Source of the DNA: Ilumatobacteraceae bacterium
Lineage (GTDB): Bacteria; Actinomycetota; Acidimicrobiia; Acidimicrobiales; Ilumatobacteraceae
NCBI GenBank assembly: GCA_007122945.1
Contig: SKSP01000171.1
Span: 1-11,927 of the forward strand
Direction of reading: 5' to 3'
Length of the DNA: 11,927 bases
Shown: positions 6,703-11,927 of the stretch, in pieces
Position numbering within the stretch: the first letter of the stretch is position 1
How the letters are laid out: each line of letters begins with the position of its first letter
Program-made: the position numbers and the translations under genes
The notes under the pieces: model-generated
What the model saw: only the letters and a program-made list of their open reading frames with translations
Database searches by the model: none
What the model was told of the DNA's origin: nothing

Positions 6703-9700
6703 TCATGGACCGGCCTCGGCGGCCGCAGCGACGATCGCGAGGACGTCGGTGCCGTACTGATCGAGCTTGGCCGGCCCGACGCCGCGCACGCGGGCGAGCT
6801 CCTGGAGCGAGGTCGGCACCGCCGTGGCGATGCCCGCCAGCGTCCGGTCGTCGAACACCGTGTACGCCGGCTTGCCGTCGCGGACCGACTCGCGGTAGCG
6901 GCGCAGGTCGTCGAAGGCGCGCGCCGCGACCGCGGGCGCCCGTTCGTCGACCGGGCGCGGTCGGCCGCGCTGGCGACCGACGGTCTGCACCGGTCGGTCG
7001 GCGGGGAACCGACGCACCGAACCCGACGACGACCGGGCGACGACGTCGTCGGCGACGGCCTCCACGACCCACTCGGTCCCCTGGTCCACCAGCACCATCC
7101 CGGGGGCCACGACCACCGACGCGCGGTCCAACAGCGGATGATCGCGGTCGCGTGACCGGGACGCGCCGCTCGGGGCCGTCACGGCCGTCACGGCCGTACC
7201 TGGCCGGGCGCGGGTGGGTTCCGGATCGGGCCCGTGCTCGGGAGGCTCGTCGGTGAGTTCGGCGACGAACCGGCTCGGCCGGGGCCCGGTCACGATCGTC
7301 GCGCGCGCCGAGGCGCGGGTGACGGCGACGTGGAAGAGTCGACGCTCCTCCTCGATGTCGTCGGCGAGGCGATGCGGGTACTGATCGGTGTCCGCGAGGT
7401 GGACCACGACCTCGGGCCACTCCTGACCCTTGACGCGGTGCACCGTCGCCAGGACCACGCCCCCGGCGGATCGGCGAACGGCGAGATGGCCGCGCAGCCA
7501 CGGTTCGAGCTCGATCGGATCCGGCTGCAACGTCGCGATGTGACGCAGCGCGCCGAGGTCGTCGCCCTGGGCGGTCCGGTTCATCCCCCGACGGGTGGCG
7601 TCGAGGGTCGCGACCGCGCCGGCCAGACCGATCTCGTCGGCCACCATCGCCAGCAGCTCGGCGGTGGGTCGGCCGGCGACGACCGCCTGTTGCAGCGCGG
7701 CGATGTCGTCGGCCAACTCCTCGACGCGTGCGGCGTCCTTGTCGTTGTTGAGGCGGCCCGCGAGGCGTCGGAGGCCGTCGGGATCGCGCTGCTCGGTCAC
7801 CCATTCGGCGATGCGCGGGTGGAGCGACCGGGACGGGCGGCGCAGTGCCTCGCCGAGGTCCGGCCCGGCGAACCCGGTCGAGCCGGCGGTCGCCAGGCGG
7901 AGCCACGCGAGGGCGGCACGCACCGACGTCCGGTCGAGGAACTCCAGGCCGACCCCCCCGGCGATCGGCACGCCGGCGACGGTCAGTGCCACCTGCGGCG
8001 GCGCCAGGACGGCGTTGACGCGCGTCAGCACCGCGATCTCGTGCGTCGCGCGACCGGACGCGATGGCGTGTCGGACCTGCCCGACGGTGTCGCCGACGGG
8101 GTCGTCGGACGTGACGACCGTCCACCCGTCGGTCTCGTCCGGCGGACGGCCGGGCCGGATCGTCTTGGCGACCCGACGTCGATTGTGTCGGAGCAGCCGG
8201 TCGGCGGCGACGACGACGTCGGCGGGACAGCGGTAGTTGACCTCGAGCGGGTGCGACCCCGCTCCGGGGAACAGCTCGGCGAAGTCGATCAGCCACGCCG
8301 GGTCGGCACCGTTGTACCCGTAGATGGTCTGGTCGTCGTCGCCGACTCCGAAGACGGCGCCGGCCGGGCCGGCCAACAAGCGGATCAGGAGCAGGTGGGC
8401 GGGCGTGAGGTCCTGGAACTCGTCGACCAGCAGGTGCCGGCACGACCGCTGTGCGGCGGCGCGGGCGCGAGGGTCGGCGAGGAGCACCTCGACCGCGCCG
8501 TGGATCTGCCCGTCGAAGTCCACGGCAGCCTGCGCGGCGAGCGCTTCCCGGTACCGGGGCCACACCGCGGCGAGACCGTCGACGTCGCCGTCGTACCGCG
8601 CCTCGGCCTCGTCCGGCTCGACGAGGCCGAGGCGGATCAGCCCGAGCGCCTCGATCCAGGGAGCGACCGGGTCGGTGTTCCGGCGACGGGGAAAGCTCAC
8701 GAGGCGGCCCAGGATGCGGCGGACCTCGGGCTCGTCGATGGTGCGGACCGTTCCGGGTCGGGGCGCGAACGGCGGCGTGCCGTTGAGCACCGCCAGTGCG
8801 ATCGAGTTCAGGGTGCGGACCTGGAGCCCCGGAACGTCTGTCGTGCGCTCACGCATCTCCTCCTGGGCCCGCTTGTTGAACGCGACCAGACCGATCGCCG
8901 ACGGCGGGACGCCCCAGTCGTGCACCAGGTGGCGGGCCCGCTCGGTGAGGACGCGGGTCTTGCCCGAGCCGGCAGGAGCGACGATCCGGGCCGATCCGCG
9001 ACGGTGGGTGACGGCGGCGAGCTGATCGGCGGCGAGATCGGCCCCCGACGTCGTGGTGGACGGCACGGCCAGCGATCCGTGCTCGATCGTGACGGCGTGC
9101 AGGACGGGGACGCCGTCGATCGGGTCGTGCACCCCGGGTGGACCGCCGTCGAGCCAGACGGGGGAACCGTCGGGCAGCAGCACGTCGGCCGGCCCGCCGA
9201 CGGTGGCGCCGAGCACGGCGGAGCGGTCGACCAGGCCCCAGCGCGGCGCAGCCGGGTCGCGGGCGTCGATCGTGTTGGACACGACGAGGTGGTGCAACTC
9301 GTCGAGCGGGAACTCGTGGCGCGCGCCGAGACGGTGCGCGGGCCGATCGGTCGAGGACGTCGGCGGACGGTCGAGGAGGGGCGTGGCCCCGTCGGCCACC
9401 TCGACGACGAACGGGCGGCGGGCGTGCGTCGCGGCACGCAGGACCGCCACGGCTCGGTCCGGCGCATCGAGGTCGCCGCCATCGAGGTGCACACGCTCGG
9501 CGTCGCGCCACTCGGGCGGGATCTCGGCCCCCGCCCGCACCACCACGCCGCGTCCGAGCCCGACCGGCCCACGAACGACACCGTCGAGCGCGACCACCGG
9601 CGCTCGGCCCTCGACCGGTGGCGGCGGAACGTCGACGGCGGTGGACGGACCGGCCGGCGTGGATGCGAACGCGGGCGCGCCCGTCCCCTCGCCCTCGTGG

Positions 9701-9771
9701 CGCTGCCAGCACGTCTTGATCCCGGCCGGCGTGTCGTGCGCGCCGCCGCAGTACACGCAGGCGATGGTCAC
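6703..9771 (-). CDS. UvrD/Rep-family ATP-dependent DNA helicase with putative N-terminal zinc finger and C-terminal HRDC domain
   Basis: A 1022-residue superfamily 1A 3'-5' DNA helicase, presumably acting in repair or replication restart. Motif I APAGSGKTR is at 265-273, Ia GLVAFNKRAQEEM at 294-306, II VDEFQD at 449-454, III GDDDQTIYGYNGA at 477-489, IV VNYRCP at 511-516, V ATVHRVKGQEWP at 775-786 and VI LFHVAVTRA at 812-820. Residues about 950-1015 form an HRDC-like nucleic-acid-binding domain (FDDLRRYRESVR...ELARVRGVGPAKL), as in mycobacterial UvrD2. Unlike UvrD2 (about 700 residues) it has some 250 residues before motif I, opening with C5-x2-C8-x12-C21-x3-H25, a probable zinc finger. Residues 840-945 are a Pro/Arg/Thr-rich linker. 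The GTG at 9771 is kept because it precedes the first cysteine by four codons. A GGAGG lies only one base before it, too close for normal use. Confidence 0.92.
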   Translation of the reverse strand: MTIACVYCGGAHDTPAGIKTCWQRHEGEGTGAPAFASTPAGPSTAVDVPPPPVEGRAPVVALDGVVRGPVGLGRGVVVRAGAEIPPEWRDAERVHLDGGDLDAPDRAVAVLRAATHARRPFVVEVADGATPLLDRPPTSSTDRPAHRLGARHEFPLDELHHLVVSNTIDARDPAAPRWGLVDRSAVLGATVGGPADVLLPDGSPVWLDGGPPGVHDPIDGVPVLHAVTIEHGSLAVPSTTTSGADLAADQLAAVTHRRGSARIVAPAGSGKTRVLTERARHLVHDWGVPPSAIGLVAFNKRAQEEMRERTTDVPGLQVRTLNSIALAVLNGTPPFAPRPGTVRTIDEPEVRRILGRLVSFPRRRNTDPVAPWIEALGLIRLGLVEPDEAEARYDGDVDGLAAVWPRYREALAAQAAVDFDGQIHGAVEVLLADPRARAAAQRSCRHLLVDEFQDLTPAHLLLIRLLAGPAGAVFGVGDDDQTIYGYNGADPAWLIDFAELFPGAGSHPLEVNYRCPADVVVAADRLLRHNRRRVAKTIRPGRPPDETDGWTVVTSDDPVGDTVGQVRHAIASGRATHEIAVLTRVNAVLAPPQVALTVAGVPIAGGVGLEFLDRTSVRAALAWLRLATAGSTGFAGPDLGEALRRPSRSLHPRIAEWVTEQRDPDGLRRLAGRLNNDKDAARVEELADDIAALQQAVVAGRPTAELLAMVADEIGLAGAVATLDATRRGMNRTAQGDDLGALRHIATLQPDPIELEPWLRGHLAVRRSAGGVVLATVHRVKGQEWPEVVVHLADTDQYPHRLADDIEEERRLFHVAVTRASARATIVTGPRPSRFVAELTDEPPEHGPDPEPTRARPGTAVTAVTAPSGASRSRDRDHPLLDRASVVVAPGMVLVDQGTEWVVEAVADDVVARSSSGSVRRFPADRPVQTVGRQRGRPRPVDERAPAVAARAFDDLRRYRESVRDGKPAYTVFDDRTLAGIATAVPTSLQELARVRGVGPAKLDQYGTDVLAIVAAAAEAGP
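7175..7197. repeat. 9-bp tandem repeat inside the helicase linker
   Basis: Two exact copies of GCCGTCACG (7175-7183 and 7184-7192) and a partial third encode a repeated Ala-Val-Thr in the flexible linker between the helicase core and HRDC domain. It keeps the reading frame and is probably a slippage-derived low-complexity segment. Confidence 0.6.
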
Positions 9772-9777
9772 GCCTCC

Positions 9778-9783
9778 GTTCTA
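9778..9783 (-). promoter_or_regulatory. Candidate -10 box of the helicase gene (TAGAAC)
   Basis: On the minus strand TAGAAC is exactly 6 bases before the GTG start. The last base deviates from TANNNT. The spacing equals that of trhA and would again give a leaderless message. Confidence 0.3.
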
Positions 9784-9847
9784 CTCCACGGGTGTCACGA
9801 ACGCAGGTGGGCGCGGATGTTCACCGCCACGAAACCTCGGCGATACA

Positions 9848-9899
9848 GACGATCGTCAGGATCGCCCCATGCGAGATCCGCACGAACCGACGATCGTCG
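9848..9899 (+). repeat. Pair of identical palindromes around the acetyltransferase start
   Basis: The palindrome GACGATCGTC occurs at 9848-9857, before the Shine-Dalgarno sequence, and again at 9889-9898 inside codons 7-10, where it extends to 12 bp (CGACGATCGTCG). The copies are 41 bases apart, near four helical turns. They could be operator half-sites, but GAC/GAT/CGT/GTC triplets are frequent in this genome. Confidence 0.35.
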
Positions 9900-10345
9900 A
9901 CGCCGATCATCCCAGCATCGACGGCGCGATCGACCACTTCCTCACCGAGCTCAGCGCCGAGCGACGGTTCCTCGGGCCGTCGGGATCGGCCGACCCCACG
10001 TCGCATCGCTCGCTCGTCGACGCACTCACCGACGCCGCGGGCGGCTTCCGGTCGGCATCGATCGTCGACGGTCGGGTCATCGCCCTGGCCCGCGTCGACC
10101 GCCACGGCGACCTCCGGGTCGCGGTGACCGCCCACCACCGCGGTCAGGGCGTGGGCATCCACCTGGTCCGCCACGTCGTCGAGCGGGCCCGGGCCCGCGG
10201 CACGAGCCGCCTGTGCCTGCGGTCGAGCCGGCGGAGTCCAGCTTCGCTCGCCCTCGCGACGCGGATGGGGTGCATGGTCGTCGACCGGGGCCGCGGACGG
10301 CTCGATCTCGTGCTCGACTTCAGCCCGATCACACGCTCTGCGTGA
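9869..10345 (+). CDS. GNAT-family N-acetyltransferase
   Basis: A 158-residue protein with the acetyl-CoA-binding core of the GCN5-related acetyltransferases. The core strands are at about 62-88 (SASIVDGRVIALARVD, then DLRVAVTAHH). The pyrophosphate-binding loop H-R-G-Q-G-V-G is at 90-96 (R/Q-x-x-G-x-G/A pattern), followed by helix IHLVRHVVERARARG. The C-terminal half (LCLRSS...SLALATRMGCMVVDRGRGRLDLVLDF) matches the usual position of the acceptor site. The acceptor substrate is unknown. The N-terminal 60 residues are less typical and acidic. The ATG at 9869 follows AGGA by 7 bases, and no earlier in-frame start has similar support. The gene is divergent from the helicase across 97 bases. A 10-bp palindrome occurs on both sides of its start codon. 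Confidence 0.82.
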   Translation: MRDPHEPTIVDADHPSIDGAIDHFLTELSAERRFLGPSGSADPTSHRSLVDALTDAAGGFRSASIVDGRVIALARVDRHGDLRVAVTAHHRGQGVGIHLVRHVVERARARGTSRLCLRSSRRSPASLALATRMGCMVVDRGRGRLDLVLDFSPITRSA

Positions 10346-10395
10346 GCGGGACCGGGTCCGAGACGCCCGTTCGTGGCGGCGATCGACCGCGTCGC

Positions 10396-10423
10396 GTCAT
10401 CGGTTCGTAACGGGATCGTCACG
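10396..10423 (+). promoter_or_regulatory. Triple 11-bp-period direct repeat upstream of the M23 peptidase
   Basis: GTCATC (10396-10401), GTAACG (10407-10412) and GTCACG (10418-10423) are spaced exactly 11 bp apart and occupy the -35 region of the M23 promoter, 7 bases before its -10 box. The last two copies match the direct-repeat style I recall for MtrA, an OmpR-family regulator that controls cell-wall hydrolases (rpf, ripA, mepA) in actinobacteria. GlnR-like boxes have the same geometry. No regulator gene is in the window. Confidence 0.5.
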
Positions 10424-10430
10424 CGCGGGC

Positions 10431-10436
10431 TAGCCT
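10431..10436 (+). promoter_or_regulatory. Candidate -10 box of the M23 peptidase gene (TAGCCT)
   Basis: TAGCCT fits TANNNT and ends 7 bases before the GTG at 10444, with no Shine-Dalgarno sequence between. It supports that GTG as start of a leaderless message. Confidence 0.5.
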
Positions 10437-10443
10437 GTCGGCC

Positions 10444-11781
10444 GTGCTCACGTTCCGCGCCCGTCACCGCACCCACCGGCACGACCGCGTGGGCACCGCT
10501 CGACGTAGCGCGGCGACGCTCGTCGCGACCGTGATCGCGACCGCCCTCGTCGTCGGCGACGGGGTCGGCGTCGGGAACAGCGCGCGCGCCCAGACCAGCG
10601 ATCAGGCCGCCGAGCAGGCCGCACGCGAGATCCAGGCCGCACGCGACCAGGCGAACGCCGCTGCCCAGGCGATGTTCGACGCCGAGTCACGACTCGATCA
10701 ACTGGCGGTCGAGGTCGAGGCCGCCGGTGCGGAGCTGGCGGCGCTGGAGAGCGAGGCCGAACAGCTCCGGGGCGATGTCGAGCAGTTCGCCATCCGTCGA
10801 TTCGTCGACTCCGGCACGAACGACATCCCGCTGGTGGGTGGCATCGGATCGGCCAACGACACGGCGGTCTCGGGCGTCTACGTCGCCGCGGCGACGGGCG
10901 CCTCGTTCACCGCACTCGACGACTACGACGCGGTCGCGCTCGAGCTCGCCGGTGCTCGCCGATCGCTCGAGCAGCGACAGGCCGAGACCGAGGCCGCACG
11001 CGACGAGTACGACCGCTTGCGTCGGGCGGCCGAGGCCGAGATCGTGCGCCTGGAAGAGGTCGAACAGCAGCGGCTGCGCGACGAGGCCGTGCGGGCCGCG
11101 CTCGAGGAGCAGCGCCGCCAGCGCGAGGCCGAGGAGGCCGCCCAGCGCGCCGCCGAGCAGCAAGCCGCCGAACAGCGAGCCGCGCAGCAACAGGCCGCGC
11201 AGCAGCAAGCCGCATCGTCGGGAGACGGCGGCTCCGGTGGTGCGAGCGGCGGCGGTGGTTCGAGCAGCGGTGGATCCGGCAACGGTGGATCCGGCAACGG
11301 TGGCGGATCCGGAGGTGGTGGCAACGGCGGCAGTTCGAACGAACCAGCGCCGCCACCACCACCGCCGCCGCCACCACCGCCACCGGCCAACCCTGGAGGG
11401 ATCGTCTGCCCGGTCGCCGGGCCGCACTCGTTCTCCGACACCTGGGGCGCGCCCCGCTCGGGCGGTCGCCGCCACCAGGGCGTCGACATGATGGCGTCGA
11501 CCGGCGTGCCGCTGGTCGCGGTCGTGTCGGGGACGGTCAACTTCCGGACGAACCGCCTCGGCGGGAACGCCGTGTGGCTCACGGGCGACAACGGCAACAA
11601 GTACTACTACGCCCACCTGAGCGCCTGGGAGGGTTCCTCGGGCCGTCGGGTCAGCCAGGGCGAGGTGATCGGCTACAACGGCTCGACCGGCAACGCCGGG
11701 GTGCCGCACCTCCACTTCGAGATCCATCCCGGCGGCGGCCCCGCCGTGAATCCGTACCCCGCCGTCCGCTCCGTCTGCTGA
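10444..11781 (+). CDS. Secreted coiled-coil M23 (LytM) peptidoglycan endopeptidase
   Basis: A 445-residue exported zinc metallopeptidase expected to cut peptide crosslinks in the cell wall. An Arg/His-rich N-terminus and a hydrophobic stretch (about 22-42) form a long signal peptide, with likely cleavage after ARA at 47-49. Coiled coils follow at about 51-118 and 163-258, the latter ending in an Ala/Gln/Glu-rich part. Then come a Gly/Ser linker (260-299), a run of twelve prolines (303-314) and the M23 domain (320-445). Zinc ligands are H344 and D348 (HQGVD) and H424 of HLHFE; H391 (YAHL) and H422 are the other conserved histidines. The overall plan resembles EnvC or RipA-like wall hydrolases whose coiled coils control activity. 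C322 and C445 bracket the catalytic domain and could form a disulfide. The GTG start is chosen from the -10 box 7 bases upstream. Confidence 0.93.
   Translation: MLTFRARHRTHRHDRVGTARRSAATLVATVIATALVVGDGVGVGNSARAQTSDQAAEQAAREIQAARDQANAAAQAMFDAESRLDQLAVEVEAAGAELAALESEAEQLRGDVEQFAIRRFVDSGTNDIPLVGGIGSANDTAVSGVYVAAATGASFTALDDYDAVALELAGARRSLEQRQAETEAARDEYDRLRRAAEAEIVRLEEVEQQRLRDEAVRAALEEQRRQREAEEAAQRAAEQQAAEQRAAQQQAAQQQAASSGDGGSGGASGGGGSSSGGSGNGGSGNGGGSGGGGNGGSSNEPAPPPPPPPPPPPPANPGGIVCPVAGPHSFSDTWGAPRSGGRRHQGVDMMASTGVPLVAVVSGTVNFRTNRLGGNAVWLTGDNGNKYYYAHLSAWEGSSGRRVSQGEVIGYNGSTGNAGVPHLHFEIHPGGGPAVNPYPAVRSVC
11269..11298 (+). repeat. 15-bp tandem repeat in the Gly-rich linker of the M23 peptidase
   Basis: Two exact adjacent copies of GGTGGATCCGGCAAC encode Gly-Gly-Ser-Gly-Asn twice, and a degenerate third (GGTGGCGGATCCGG) follows. 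Length changes here would stay in frame and alter only the linker between coiled coil and catalytic domain. Confidence 0.8.
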
Positions 11782-11927
11782 CGTCGATCACTCCCCCCGC
11801 ACCGCCCGTCACCGCCGTCGCCGCCCGTCGCCGCCCGTCGCCGCCCGCCGCCGCCCGTCGCCGTCTTCCCCCCATCAGCACCCCAGCGACACAGAGTCAC
11901 CCAGCGCCGCCCCACCCGGCACCCACC
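11782..11927. other. Non-coding tail of the window
   Basis: After the M23 stop there are 146 bases with no supportable gene on either strand. Open frames here are repetitive Arg/Gly or Pro/Arg translations of a C-rich repeat. No clear hairpin terminator follows the M23 gene. Confidence 0.6.
11800..11864. repeat. C-rich 10-bp tandem repeat (CGCCGCCCGT)
   Basis: About six and a half units: CACCGCCCGT at 11800, a 9-base variant at 11810, CGCCGCCCGT at 11819, 11829 and 11849, a CGCCGCCCGC variant at 11839, and a partial unit at 11859. Four units in a row place GGG runs on the minus strand with 7-base loops, which fits the G3-N1-7 pattern for a G-quadruplex. Confidence 0.8.

Noticed and set aside
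10347..10358. Short inverted repeat GGACC-G-GGTCC after the acetyltransferase stop as a terminator
   Set aside because: A 5-bp stem with a one-base loop cannot fold as a hairpin and no T-run follows.
7234..10410. A plus-strand open frame of 1058 codons opposite the helicase
   Set aside because: It is antisense to clear helicase motifs, its translation is Arg/Gly/Asp-rich without any family pattern, and long antisense frames are expected at this GC content.
11800..11864. CRISPR-like array
   Set aside because: Units are only 10 bp and directly adjacent, with no spacers and no cas genes nearby.
1..11927. tRNA, rRNA, insertion sequence, phage or defence-system genes
   Set aside because: No matching folds, terminal repeats, integrase or nuclease motifs were seen; the helicase alone is not evidence of a defence system because it has UvrD/HRDC repair-type architecture and no partner nuclease nearby.

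Overview
This 11.9 kb window is dense, very GC-rich bacterial chromosome with homogeneous codon use. It carries eight complete genes and one partial gene. Several protein types are typical of actinobacteria: a CYP124-like P450, a two-subunit KorA/KorB with the gamma domain fused to KorA, a thymidine kinase with a CWCG zinc site, and a UvrD-type helicase with an HRDC tail. Start regions with a TANNNT box a few bases before the start codon fit too. My best guess is the Acidimicrobiia (Ilumatobacter-like). This is inferred from the style of the proteins, not from a marker gene.

Layout from left to right. The end of a CBS-domain gene (1-156, +) is followed by a perfect 10-bp hairpin and then a cytochrome P450 gene (218-1468, +). 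Thymidine kinase (1476-2078, -) converges on the P450 and is divergent from the korA-korB operon (2222-5151, +). korB converges, with one base between stop codons, on a two-gene minus-strand operon: a TrhA/hemolysin-III membrane protein followed by a MalK-like ABC ATPase (6651 down to 5153). A long UvrD/Rep-family helicase (6703-9771, -) lies upstream of that operon and is divergent from a small GNAT acetyltransferase gene (9869-10345, +). Next comes a secreted coiled-coil M23 peptidoglycan peptidase (10444-11781, +). The window ends in a 146-bp non-coding stretch with a C-rich 10-bp tandem repeat. No RNA genes, mobile elements, CRISPR arrays or phage genes were seen.

Most genes are housekeeping or generalist functions: 2-oxoacid oxidation to reduced ferredoxin, lipid or steroid hydroxylation, thymidine salvage, DNA unwinding and repair, and cell-wall remodelling. 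They do not form one obvious pathway, and I do not see a new multi-gene system. KorAB makes reduced ferredoxin and the P450 needs a ferredoxin-type donor, but no ferredoxin or reductase gene is present to link them.

The most interesting signals are regulatory or atypical. Direct repeats of GT(A/C)AC with an 11-bp period sit just upstream of the M23 peptidase and of korA, resembling OmpR-family (MtrA/GlnR/PhoP-type) operators. First genes of transcripts tend to have a -10 box 6-10 bases before the start codon, while operon-internal genes have Shine-Dalgarno sequences. The ABC ATPase lacks both the canonical signature sequence and the switch histidine and has no permease beside it. The helicase carries an unusual N-terminal region of about 250 residues with a CCCH-type putative zinc finger.
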